Part shown: positions 45,264 to 59,331 of the stretch, piece by piece
Layout of the letters: every line of letters starts with the position of its first letter
Position numbering within the stretch: position 1 is the first letter of the stretch
DNA from: VRUE01 sp963695835
Lineage (GTDB): Bacteria; Actinomycetota; Thermoleophilia; Solirubrobacterales; 70-9
DNA: 64,000 nucleotides
Assembly: GCA_963695835.1 (NCBI GenBank)
Contig: CAVOHR010000003.1
Span: 462,515-526,514, forward strand
Direction of reading: 5' to 3'
Position numbers and translations under genes: made by a program
Notes under the pieces: generated by a model
What the model saw: only the letters and a program-made list of their open reading frames with translations
What the model was told of the DNA's origin: nothing
Database searches by the model: none

Positions 45264-46433
45264 TCAGGCGCCGGCGCGCAGGCGGCGGAAGCGGCGCTTG
45301 CCGACCTGCAGGACGCGGCCGTCGAGCGTCGGCCGGGCTCGAGGTCGAGCGTGCCGGCCGGCAAGCGGCTCGCCGTCGAGCTTCACGCCGCCCTGCTCGA
45401 GCAGGCGCCGCGCCTCGCTGGAGCTGATCTCGAAGGCGCCGGCCATCAGCCGCGGCAGGTGGACCGAGGCGCCGTCCTCGCCGAGGTAGGCGGCCGAGCT
45501 CGACCTCCTCGACCTCCTCCGGCGCCTCGTGGCGCACGAAGAGGCGGTCGAAGTGCTCCTCGGCCTGCCTCGCCGCGTCCGCGCCGTGGAAGCGCTCGAC
45601 GATCCGCCGCGCCAGCTCGCGCTTCGCCTCGTTCGGGCGGCCCCGCCGGCAGCCTCCTCGCCGAGCAGCAGCCGGTAGTACTCGGGCATCGCCTCGTCCG
45701 GGATCCTCATCAGCTTGCCGAACATCTCCTCCGGCGGCGTCGGTGACGCCGACGTAGTTGCCGAGCGACTTGCTCATCTTCTGCACGCCGTCGATGCCGA
45801 CCAGGATCGGCATCGTCAGGATCGACTGCGGCTTCTGACCGTAGGCGGCCTGGATGTCGCGGCCGAAGAGCAGGTTGAACTTCTGGTCGGTCCCCCCCAG
45901 CTCGACGTCGGCCTCGACCGCGACCGAGTCGTAGCCCTGCAGCAGCGGGTAGAGCAGCTCGAGCGGCGGCGATCGGCTGCCCCGCCGCCATCCGCTTCTG
46001 GAAGTCGTCGCGCTCGAGCAGCCGGGCGACCGTCGTCCGGGCGAGCAGCCCGAGCAGCTCCTCCGGCGCCATCCGCAGCCACTCGCTGTTGAAGCGGACC
46101 TCGGTGCGCTCGCGGTCGAGCACCTTGAAGGCCTGCTCCTGGTAGGTGGCGGCGTTGGCCTCGATCTCCTCCGGCGCTGGGCACCGGCCGCTGCGCCGAG
46201 CGGCCGCTCGGGTCGCCGACCCGGGCGGTGAAGTCGCCGATGATCAGCACGACCGGTGCCCCGCCTCCTGGAACTCGCGCAGCTTCTCGAGCACGACGGT
46301 GTGGCCGAGGTGGATGTCGGCGGTGGTCGGGTCGATGCCGAGCTTGACCCGCAGCGGCCGGCCCGCCGGCGAGCTGCTCGGCGAGCATCCCCTCGGGCAG
46401 CACGTCGACCGCGTTTCGCGTCAGGTCCGCCAC
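45264..46433 (-). CDS. tyrS: Tyrosyl-tRNA synthetase, frame broken repeatedly
   Basis: Class I TyrRS of about 390 residues. The ATP-binding region (DPTTADIHLGHTVVL) and KMSKSLGNYVG (KMSKS loop) are plain, with GDFTARVGDPSGRS and the Tyr-site ELGGTDQKFNLLFGRD between. A C-terminal S4 RNA-binding domain follows (FEISSSEARRLLEQGGVKLDG). The start is GTG 46433 (ADLTRNAVDVLPEGML). About seven one-base indels break the frame, near 46375, 46257, 46178, 45970, 45738, 45652 and 45495. As tyrosine charging is essential and no second copy is here, these are most likely consensus errors. Confidence 0.9.
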
Positions 46434-46487
46434 GGGCAATGCTAGACTGCCGCCTCCGCTCAGCGGCAGGCCTGCGCGCCGAACTCG

Positions 46488-48742
46488 ATGGCGGCCTTGG
46501 AACAAAGCCCCGCCGGCCGGCGGCGCATCTCTCCGCCGCCGCCGGCCCTCCGACAAGCGCACGCAAGCCGCGCCTGAAGAAGCTGCGCATCCTCTTCGTC
46601 TGCTCGGCCTCGGCGTCCTGGCCCTCGTCTCGATGGTCTTCGGGATGATGATGGCGGTCTCCCAGGACCTGCCGGCGATCTACAACTTCGCCCAGTTCAA
46701 GGCGTCGAAGAACAGCGAGGTCTTCGACGCCTCCGGCGAGCCGATCGGCACCCTGACCAGCAACCAGAACAAGATCCTGCTCAGCTCGGGGCAGATCTCC
46801 CCCAACGTCAAGAACGCGGTGGTCGCGATCGAGGACTCGCGCTTCTACGAGCACAACGGCGTCGACTTCCAGGGCATCGGGCGCGCCCTGGTCAAGGACA
46901 TCCTCAGCCAGAGCGCCGCGCAGGGCGCCTCGACGATCACCGAGCAGTTCGTCAAGAACGCGCTCGCCGCCCAGGGCAGCCGCACGGTCTTCCAGAAGTT
47001 CCGCGAGGCGGCGCTCGCCTACCGGCTCGAGCGCCACTGGAGCAAGGACAAGATCCTCACCGAGTACCTGAACACGATCTACTTCGGCGAGGGCGCCTAC
47101 GGGATCGAGGCGGCCGCGCGGACCTTCTTCGGCAGCGCCCACCCCGGCTGCGGGACGGCGACCGAGCCCTGCGCCTCGGTGCTGGAGCCCTGGGAGGCGG
47201 CGACGCTGGCCGGGATCATCGCCTCGCCCTCCGCCTACGACCCGAAGGTCTACCCCGAAAACGCGCTCGCGCGGCGCAACCTGGTGCTCGAAAAGATGTA
47301 CGAACAGGGCTACATCACCGAGACCCAGTACGAGGAAGGAAGCCAGCAGGCCCTGCCCGCCCCCGAGCGACATCGAGCCGCCCTCGCTCGACTCGGAGGC
47401 CCCCTACTTCACCTCCTGGCTGCGGCAGCAGCTCGTCGACCGCTTCGGCGCCGCGAAGACCTTCTTCGGCGGCCTGAAGATCAAGACGACGCTCGACCTG
47501 CGCCTCCAGGCCGCCGCCGAAGAAGCGGTCAACTCCTACCTGAGCGGCCTCCCGCCGACCGCCGCGGTCGTCGTGATCGACAACCGCAACGCCGGCGTGA
47601 AGGCGATGGTCGCCGGCCCCGACTTCGACGAGAAGCCCTTCAACCTGGCGACGCTGGGGCACCGCCAGCCGGGCTCGTCGATCAAGCCGATCATCCTCGC
47701 CACCGCGCTCGAGCAGGGCATCTCCCCGGACACGGTCTACGAATCGGCGCCGCAGGTCTTCAACTTCGGCAAGAAGGACAAGGAAGCCGTTCGAGGTCAA
47801 CAACTACGGCGACAGCTACCTCGGCTCGGCCTCGCTGGCGACCGCGACCACCTACTCCGACAACTCGGTCTACGCCCAGGTCGGCCTGGAAAGCATCGAG
47901 GGCACGCACCCACGCGATCGCCGCGCACCGCCCACCAGCTGGGCGTGCAGACCCAGCTCTCGACCAACCCGGCGATGGTCCTCGGCGGCCTCAAGGAAGG
48001 CGTGACGCCGCTCGAGTGGACCTACGCCTTCTCGACCCTCGCCAACGACGGCGACCGGGTCAGCGGCACGCTCGCGCCCGATCCCCGGCGACAGCCCGGT
48101 CGCCTACACCGAGGTCACCGACCAGGACGACGACCTGATCAAGGGCGGCGACAACGACTCGATCCACACCCAGGTGATCGACCGGCGGGGTCGCCGAAGA
48201 GGCGAAGAGCATCCTGCACACGGTGGTCACCAGCGGCACCGGCGTGCGCGCCAACATCGGCGACGAATGCCAGTGGGGCAAGACCGGCACCACCGAGAAC
48301 AACGGCGACGCCTGGTTCTGCGGCGCGACCGAAGAAGTCACCGCCTGCGTCTGGGTCGGCTACGCCGACACGACGACGCCGATGCAGACCGAGTTCTCCG
48401 GCGGCCCGGTCGACGGCGGCACCTTCCCGGCGCTGATCTGGGCGAGCGTGATCTCGGCCTGGGAGGAGATCAAGGCCGAACGGGCCGCCGAAACGGGCGA
48501 GCGAGAAGGCGGCGCGCCGAGCGGAGAGGCTCCGAGTCGGCGACGGGCGAAGCGGAAAGCTACGTCCCGACCGAGCGCCGCCCGAAGCCGAATCGGCCGA
48601 ACCGCGAAGACGCCGGCGCCCGAAGCAGAAGCCGGCGCCCGAACCCGAAGCCGCCCGAACGCCGGCGGCGGCACGGCCGACAGCGGCCCCCGAAGCGCCC
48701 TGAACTCGGCCGGCGCCGGCGGCGGGATCACGGCCGAACTAA
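46488..48742 (+). CDS. Class A penicillin-binding protein (PBP1-like), frame broken repeatedly
   Basis: Bifunctional peptidoglycan glycosyltransferase/transpeptidase. After a basic N-terminus and a membrane helix (LGLGVLALVSMVFGMMMAV), the glycosyltransferase domain shows VAIEDSRFYEHNGVD, QGASTITEQFVKN and EYLNTIYFGEGAYGIEAAA. The transpeptidase domain has the active Ser in PGSSIKP, a YSDNSVYAQ segment (SxN-type) and KTGTTEN. The C-terminal tail is Pro/Ala/Glu/Arg-rich. Breaks lie near 46550-46600, 47363, 47788, 47907, 48085, 48186 and after 48530. The likely stop is TAA at 48740. It is divergent from tyrS, as often seen. The start at ATG 46488 is a best guess. Confidence 0.88.
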
Positions 48743-49354
48743 GGCGCCGCCGCCTCCGCATCCACGCGGGCGCGGCTTGCGAGACGAACGGGACTGCCCG
48801 CGAGGCAGAAGCGCCAGGGGCGGTCAACGGCTTTGGTGATCCCGATCCGGGGGCCGGTGACGACCTCGCCTGCCCAGCCCGGCTCGGGCGGCAGCAGCAG
48901 GAACGGGATCGCGCGGCCAGGTCGGCGCCGTTGGCGTCGAGCCCGATGCCGAGCGCCTCGGTCAGCTTGCCCGGGCCCGAGCAGAGCTCGGTCGTCCGGG
49001 CGCTCGCCGCGCCGGGCGCGCATCTCCTCGAGGCCGGCGGTCGGCTCGAGCGCGCGGATCAGGACCGCCGCTGCCTCGCCCTCCGGCTCGGCGACCGCGT
49101 TGAGCAGGCTGTGGATGCCGTAGGAGAGGTAGACGTAGGCGCGGCCCGGGCGGGCCGAAGAGCATCTCGGTGCGCTGGGTCAGGCCGACGTAGGCGTGGC
49201 AGGCCGGGTCGTCGCGCTCGTAGCTCTCGGTCTCGACGATCGTGCCGCCGCAACCCTCGTAGAAGAGGCGGCAGCCGATCAGCTCGCGCGCCACCGTCGT
49301 GCACCGAGCGATCGAAGAACCGGCTCCAGCCGCTCTGACGGCGATGCTCGGCGC

Positions 49355-49358
<4 letters not shown>
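48739..49358 (-). CDS. DNA-3-methyladenine glycosylase (AAG/MPG family), frame broken
   Basis: Base-excision enzyme removing alkylated purines. Reassembled, it begins SGWSRFFDRSVHD, then ARELIGCRLFYEG, ETESYERDDPACHAYVG (catalytic Glu region) and TQRTEMLFGPPG, and the C-terminal half gives GPGKL, GPRIGITKAVDRPWRFCL. About 205 residues, normal for the family. Frame changes are near 49297, 49157 and 48990. ATG 49358 overlaps the argH stop by four bases (ATGA). Its stop TAG overlaps the convergent PBP stop. Confidence 0.85.
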
Positions 49359-50755
<1,397 letters not shown>

Positions 50756-50756
<1 letters not shown>

Positions 50757-51891
50757 CAGCGGAGGGATTCGCGCGAGAGCCTCGCACACCCGCTCGACCT
50801 GGGACTCGCTCATCGCCGGGAAGAAGGGAAGCGCCAGCGAGCGGGCCGAGGCCGCTTCGGCGACCGGGAACTGGCCCTCGCGGTAGCCGAGCTCGCGCAG
50901 GTGCGGGAAGAGGTGGATGCAGGGCAGGTAGGCCTTGGCGGCGACGCCGCGCTCGGCGAGCCGGGCGATCGACCGCGTCGCGGTCGACTGCCGTCGGCGC
51001 AGGCGGACCGACGTAGACGAACCAGCTGCGCCGCTCCTCGCCGCGGCCGGCGATCGGCGCCTCGACCCCCTCGATCGCGGCCAGCCCCTCCTCGTAGAGC
51101 GACCGCCACCGCCGCGCGCCGCTCGAGCATCGCGTCGAGCTTCTCGAGCTGGGCGACGCCGAGCGCCGCGGCGAGGTCGGAGAGCCGGTAGTTGAAGCCG
51201 AGCCCGTCGTGCTCGAGCCAGCCCATGTCGGCGGCGCGGCCCTGGTTGCGCTCGGCGCGCAGCCGCGCCGCCGCCTCGGCGTCGAGGGGCACGATCATCC
51301 CCCCCTCCCCCGTCGTCATCTGCTTGTTGGCGTAGAAGGCGAAGGTCGCGAGGTTGCCGCGCGTGCCGACCCTGCGACCCTCGGCGTCGACGGCGCCGAG
51401 CGCCTCGCAGGCGTCCTCGAGGATCGCCGAGCCCGTCGCCGGCGCGGCCAGCGCCTCGAGCTCCGGCATCGCCGCCGGGTAGCCGAAGATGTGGACCGGC
51501 AGGAGCCCGGCGGTGCGCTCCCCGGCGGCCGCCTCGGCCGCCGCCGGGTCGAGGTTGAGCGTGACCGGGTCGACGTCGCAGAAGACCGGCCGCGCGCCCT
51601 CGTAGAGGAGGCAGTTGGCGGAGGCGACGAAGCTGAAGCGGGCTGGTCAGGACCTCGTCGCCCGGGCCCCAGCCGAGCGCCCGCACGCCGAGGTGCAGCG
51701 CCGTCGTGCCGCTGGAGACGGCGACCGCGTCGTCGACCCCGAGCCAGTCCGCGAAGTCGCGCTCGAAGCGCTCGACCATCGGGCCCAGCGAGAGCCGGCC
51801 CGAGCGCAGCACCTCGAGCACCAGCTCCTCCTCGCGCTCGCCGATCTCGGGCTTGCGCGAGCGGGATCGGTTCGTTCGTCGGGGCGGCCAT
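50756..51891 (-). CDS. DegT/DnrJ/EryC1/StrS family aminotransferase, frame broken
   Basis: PLP-dependent aminotransferase of about 378 residues, the type that aminates nucleotide-linked keto-sugars. Motifs are GRLSLGPMVERFERDFADW, VSSGTTALHLGVRALG, EDACEALGA and the PLP lysine in FAFYANKQMTTGEGG. FNYRLSDLAAALG and AYLPCIHLF follow. Breaks are near 51862, 51640, 51103 and 50990. As written, the frame reads straight into argH; a TGATG junction at 50756 indicates that a base is lost just before it and that these are two genes. It starts 12 bases after cimA. Its sugar or other substrate is not indicated by neighbours. Confidence 0.83.
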
Positions 51892-51903
51892 CGGGCGCCC
51901 AGC

Positions 51904-53488
<1,585 letters not shown>

Positions 53489-53489
53489 C

Positions 53490-53614
53490 TGATGCCTTTC
53501 GATTCGAGGGGATCGGGGAGAGGGCCGGCGGAGGCCCGCCTGCGCGGCAGCGCCGCGCCAGCCGCTAGGCGGCTGCGGTAATTCGCCCGATTGCCTCGAA
53601 ACGCGCTGGCATCA
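53490..53614. promoter_or_regulatory. Structured intergenic element before cimA
   Basis: Terminal inverted repeats of about 28 bases share the blocks TGATGCC, TTCGAGG and ATCGGG in the same order. Between them lie three adjacent hairpins: GGGCC-GGCGGA-GGCCC, GCGCGGC-AGC-GCCGCGC, and CAGCCGC-TAG-GCGGCTG. One arm covers the ilvE stop codon; the other ends just before the cimA ATG and includes its GAAAGG ribosome site. In RNA the long stem would partly mask cimA translation initiation. Function is inferred from structure alone. Confidence 0.55.
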
Positions 53615-54567
53615 GGAGCTCACCTTACTCGGCTCGTCCGCCCCGGCCGGGACCTCGACGAAGTCGAGCCACTCGAGGTACTCCTCGGCGCGGCCGTGCA
53701 GGGCGTCCTCGAACTTCGCCTGGATCACCCGGGTGATCTCGCCCGGCTCGCCCAGCGGGTGGTCGTCGACCTCGCGCACCGGCACCAGCTCGGCCGCGGT
53801 GCCGGTCAGGAAGACCTCGTCGGCCAGGTAGAGCTCGGCGCGGGCGATGTCGCGCTCCTCGACCGCGTAGCCGAGGTCGCGGGCGATCTGGATGACCGAG
53901 TTGCGGGTGATGCCGTCGAGGATCGACGCCGTGTGCGGCGGGCGTGCAGATCGACGCCGTCGCGGACGACGAAGACGTTCTCGCCGGAGCCCTCGGAGAC
54001 GCAGCCGTGCTGGTCGAGCAGGATCGCCTCGTCGTAGCCGGCGTTGGCCGACTCGGTCTTGGCGAGGATCGAGTTCAGGTACTGGCCGGAGGCCTTGGCG
54101 TGCGGGATCAGGCTGTCGCCGGAGATCGTCCGCCAGGAGGAGACCTTGGTGCGGATGCCGTGCTCGCTTGCCCTCCTCGCCGAGATAGGCGCCCCACGGC
54201 CAGACGGCGACGATCACGTCGATCGGCGCGTCGCGTCGCGTAGAGCCCCATCTCGCCGTAGCCGCGGAAGGCGAGCGGGCGGATGTAGCAGGAGCCGAGG
54301 CCGTTGCGGCGGATCAGCTCGTGGGTCGCCTGCGCGGATCTGCTCGGCCGAGTAGGGCAGCTCGAGGTAGTAGAGCTCGGCCGACTTCTCCAGCCGGTCG
54401 AGGTGCTCGTGGTGGCGGAAGACCGCCGGGCCGCGCTCGGTCTCGTAGCAGCGGATGCCCTCGAAGACGCCGGTGCCGTAGTGCAGGCCGTGGCTGAGCA
54501 CGTGCATCTTGGCCTCGTCCCAAGGCACGAACTCGCCGTTCTGCCAGATCAGCTCTGCGGTCTCCAT
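53612..54567 (-). CDS. ilvE: Branched-chain amino acid aminotransferase, frame broken
   Basis: Fold-type IV PLP enzyme of about 315 residues for the last step of Leu/Ile/Val synthesis. The N-terminus WQNGEFVPWDEAKMHVLSHG, then YGTGVFEGIRCYE, the PLP lysine in LNSILAKTESANAGYDEA, and TRNSVIQIARDLGY and ELYLADEVFLTGTAAEL are diagnostic. Breaks are near 54335, 54237, 54165 and 53942. It lies between leuB and cimA on the same strand. Confidence 0.92.
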
Positions 54568-54604
54568 GTCGCGAAGTATGCCCGATGGTCGGGAGGGGTC
54601 GGAA

Positions 54605-55689
54605 TCAGAGCTCGGCGAGCACGGCGTCGGTCATCTCCGCGGTGCCGACCTCGCGCCTCCCCGGCGGCCGCGCAGGTCCGGCGTGCGCAGGCCGCGCTCG
54701 AGCACGGCGTCGACCGCGCGCTCGATCCGCTCGGCGTCGTCCGGGGCTGTCCGAGCCCGTGGCGCAGCATCATCGCCGCGCTGAGGAAGCGTGGCGAGCG
54801 GGTTGGCGATCCCCTTGCCGGCGATGTCGGGGGCCGAGCCGTGGACCGGCTCGAAGAGGCCGGGCTCGCCTGCCGCGCCGAGGCTGGCCGAGGGCAGCAT
54901 CCCGAGCGAGCCGGTGAGCATCGCCGACTCGTCGCTGAGGATGTCGCCGAAGAGGTTCTCGGTGACGATCACGTCGAAGCTCGGCCGGGCGCGAGACGAG
55001 CTGCATCGCGGCGTTGTCGACCAGCAGGTGCTCGAGCTCGACGTCCGGGTAGTCGCCGGCGACCCCGCTCGACCACCTCGCGCCAGAGCCGCGAGGTCTC
55101 GAGCACGTTGGCCTTGTCGACCGAGGTGACGCGAGCCGCGGCGGGCCGCTGCCCTCGGCCCGCCGCCGCGCCGCCTCGAAGGCCGGTGCGGGCGATGCGC
55201 TCGATCTCGGCCGTCGAGTACTCGCAGGTGTCGTGGGCCGACGTCGCCGTCGCGGCCGCTGTCGCCGAAGTAGATGCCGCCGGTCAGCTCGCGCACGACC
55301 AGCAGGTCGGTGCCCGCGATCCGCTCCTCGCGCAGCGGGCTGGCGCCGACCAGCGCCGGGCTGGGCCGCACCGGCGCGCAGGTTGGCGTAGAGCCCCATT
55401 CCCTTGCGCAGGCCGAGCAGGCCCTGCTCGGGGCGCGGCGCGTCGGGGTCGGTCGTGTCCCACTTCGGCCCGCCGACGGCGCCGAGCAGGACCGCGTCGG
55501 CCGCGCGGCAGGCGTCGAGCACCTCGTCGGTGAGGGCGACGCCGTGCGGCGTCGATCGAGCAGCCGCCCATCAGGCGTTCGTCGAACTCGAACTCGCCCA
55601 GCGCCTCGAGCGAGCGCTGCGCGGGCGGCGACGATCTCGGGGCCGATCCCGTCGCCGGACAAAAGGACTATGCGGGAGGCGCTGGGCAC
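54605..55689 (-). CDS. leuB: 3-isopropylmalate dehydrogenase, frame broken repeatedly
   Basis: NAD-dependent decarboxylating dehydrogenase of leucine synthesis. Readable blocks are VLLSGDGIGPEIVA, DAVLLGAVGGPKWD, RELTGGIYFGDSGR, VTENLFGDILSDE, the substrate/NAD part GSLGMLPSASLG and EPVHGSAPDIAGKGIANP; the end reads VGTAEMTDAVLAEL. About 355 residues. At least seven frame changes are present, including ones near 55640, 55550, 55375, 55240, 55180, 55065 and 54650. First gene of this strand's leuB-ilvE-cimA unit; the CimA product is a substrate for the LeuCDB enzymes. Confidence 0.92.
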
Positions 55690-55788
55690 GCCTGCACTCT
55701 ATTCCGGGACGGGAGCGAGTTGACATCAGGTCTCCGATATGAAATGAATCGGATTGATCAAGCAAACTTATTGCTAGGAGGCGCACCG

Positions 55789-56683
55789 ATGAGCAAGACC
55801 GTCCTGATCGATGGCGATGGCGAGCGCAGGGGTATGGGTTGGCTGCCCGATCACCCCGACATCCGCGACCGCAGCGCCGACCATGCCGAGGTCAAGCCCC
55901 TGCTGGCAGAAACCTCGGTTCCCAAGCTCAAACCCAAAGCCGTCCCGGCCAAAGTTCGACCTGCGGGCATGAAGGCGTGCCCGCCGATCGAGAACCAGGG
56001 CTCGCTCGGTCCTGCACGGCGCACGCCGGAGTCGGCATGGTCGAGTATTGCGAGCGCAGAGCCCACGGAAAGCACATCGACGCATCGCGCCGTTTCCTCT
56101 ACAAGGTGACCCGCAGGCTCGCGGGGTTCACGGGAGACTCTGGCGCGTTCCTGCGCAACACGATGGTGGGATTCGCCTGTTCGGCGTTCCGCCCGAGGCG
56201 TACTGGTCCTACAGCATCTCCAAATTCGACGAGGAGCCGCCGGCCTTCTTGTACGCGCTCGGGCAGAACTTCCAGGCGGTCACCTACTACCGGCTCGACC
56301 CGGCGGGAGCGGACGGGAAGGCGCTGCTTGCGTCGATCAAGTCGCACATCGCCTCGAAGCTTCCGTCGATGTTCGGCTTCACGGTGTACCAGTCGATCTG
56401 GAGCGCGACCGGCGGGAAAATCCCCTTTCCGGGGGCCGGAGACAAAATCGCCGGCGGTCACGCGGTGATGGCCGTCGGATATGACGACGGGGTCTCCATC
56501 CCCCACTCGTCGGGATCGAAAAAAACCAAAGGCGCGTTCCTGATCCGGAACTCCTGGGGAACGAGCTGGGGCGACAAAGGCTACGGCTGGCTGCCCTACG
56601 AGTACGTCCTGCGGGGACTTGCCGTCAACTGGTGGGTTCTGATCAAGAAGGAGTGGGCGAACACCGGGGAATTCACCGTGTGA
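55789..56683 (+). CDS. C1 (papain-like) family peptidase, frame broken twice
   Basis: Papain-fold cysteine peptidase of about 298 residues without a signal peptide. GWLPDHPDIRD at the N-terminus is typical of bacterial members. The oxyanion Gln and nucleophile Cys are in ENQGSLGSC; the His is in GGHAVMAVGYDD; the Asn is in IRNSWGTSWGDKGYGW. Frame changes are near 56016, inside the Cys motif, and near 56180. ATG 55789 follows a good AGGAGG site. The 75 bases upstream are much lower in GC than the neighbourhood and contain TTGACA at 55720-55725. On the opposite strand to its neighbours, it splits the leucine genes and may be acquired. Confidence 0.83.
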
Positions 56684-56709
56684 CCGAACGGCGGCGGCGC
56701 CCGGTTCGC

Positions 56710-57270
56710 TCAGGCGCGGGCCTCGATGTCCAGGCGGACGTAGTCGAGGGTCAGCGGCTCGCCGGCCTCGGCGAGCACCGCCTCGGCGAAGGGGCGCCGC
56801 AGCTCTTCCGGCAGCTGCCCCAGGTGCGGGCCGAGGGTGACGGTTGCGATGAACTCGAGCGGCTGCGCCGACGTCACGGGCTTCGGCTGCAGCCAGCAGC
56901 GCACCTCGGAGAAGCCCGCGTTGCGGAGCGCCTCTTCCGTCGCGTCGGGGGCGGCGAAGTTCCACATCGCGGACATGCCCTCGAAGTGTCGGGCAAACTC
57001 GGGGCGGGCGGCCGCGCTGGCGATCGCCTGCGCGTACTCGGCGACGTTGCCCTCGCCGCCGCACTCCGCGATCAGGCGCCCGTCTGGCAGCCGTTTCAGC
57101 AGCTCGGCCGCGACCCGGCCGGAGCCGCAGCCGGCGTCGAGGGCCGTCTCGTCGCCGCTCAGCTCGAGCCGTTCGAGCACCTCCAGACCCCATTCGAACT
57201 GGGGATCGGAGACCTCGTCGTAGGTGTCGGCGTCCCACTCGCGCGGGCCGGTGTTGATCGCTCGGTCCAT
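56710..57270 (-). CDS. SAM-dependent methyltransferase, apparent internal deletion
   Basis: 186-residue trans-aconitate-methyltransferase-like protein. SAM motif I is present (ALDAGCGSGRVAAELL), then the sequence jumps from LLKRLPDGRLIA straight to ECGGEGNVAEYA, which belongs about 70 residues further on in related enzymes (the segment after the motif III strand, typically PGGRL.AQCGG). The C-terminal half (WNFAAPDATEEALRNAGF, VTLGPHLGQLPEELR) is intact. So the central SAM/acidic-loop region is missing in frame, probably by recombination or mis-assembly between the two similar DGRLIA-type segments. Activity as written is doubtful. Confidence 0.72.
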   Translation of the reverse strand: MDRAINTGPREWDADTYDEVSDPQFEWGLEVLERLELSGDETALDAGCGSGRVAAELLKRLPDGRLIAECGGEGNVAEYAQAIASAAARPEFARHFEGMSAMWNFAAPDATEEALRNAGFSEVRCWLQPKPVTSAQPLEFIATVTLGPHLGQLPEELRRPFAEAVLAEAGEPLTLDYVRLDIEARA

Positions 57271-57280
57271 GCGGGGCCGC

Positions 57281-57840
57281 TCACAGCGCCGTCGTGACGG
57301 GGCCGCACTCGGCACCGTCGGCGGACTCGAACTCGTCGATCGCGGCGGCGCTCTCCAGCGTTATGCCTATGTCGTCGAGGCCGTTGAGCAGGCGGTGCTT
57401 TACGTCGGGCTCGATCTCGAACTCGAAGACGCCGCCGGCGCAGGTGACGGTCTCGTCGTTGACGTCGATCCGCGCCTCGCCGGCCTCGGCGACGGCCGCG
57501 GCAGTGCTCCTCGTCGAGGACCACCGGCAGCAGCGCCGTTCTTGAAGCAGTTGTTGTAGAAGATGTCGGCGAAGCTGGGGGCGATCAGCACGCGGAAGCC
57601 GTAGTCCTCCAGGGCCCAGGGGGCGTGCTCGCGGCTGGAGCCGCAGCCGAAGTTGCGCCGCGCCAGCAGGATGCTCGCCCCGGCGTACTCCGGCCGGTTC
57701 AGCTCGAACTCCGGATTCGGCGAGCCGTCGTCGCGGAACCGCCAGTCGAAGAACAGGAACTGGCCGAAGCCGGTCCGCTCGATCCGCTTGAGGAACTGCT
57801 TGGGGATGATCTGGTCGGTATCGACGTTCGGCCGGTCCAT
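57281..57840 (-). CDS. leuD: 3-isopropylmalate dehydratase small subunit, frame broken
   Basis: Swivelling-domain subunit that partners LeuC in isomerising isopropylmalate. NVDTDQIIPKQFLKRI, FGCGSSREHAPWAL and the FADIFYNNCFKNG region are diagnostic; the C-terminal part is HRLLNGLDDIGITLE. Frame changes are near 57537 and 57500. About 187 residues. It follows leuC by 14 bases and precedes the methyltransferase by ten. Confidence 0.93.
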
Positions 57841-57854
57841 GGGCGACGGGTACG

Positions 57855-59324
<1,470 letters not shown>

Positions 59325-59331
59325 TTCCTTA

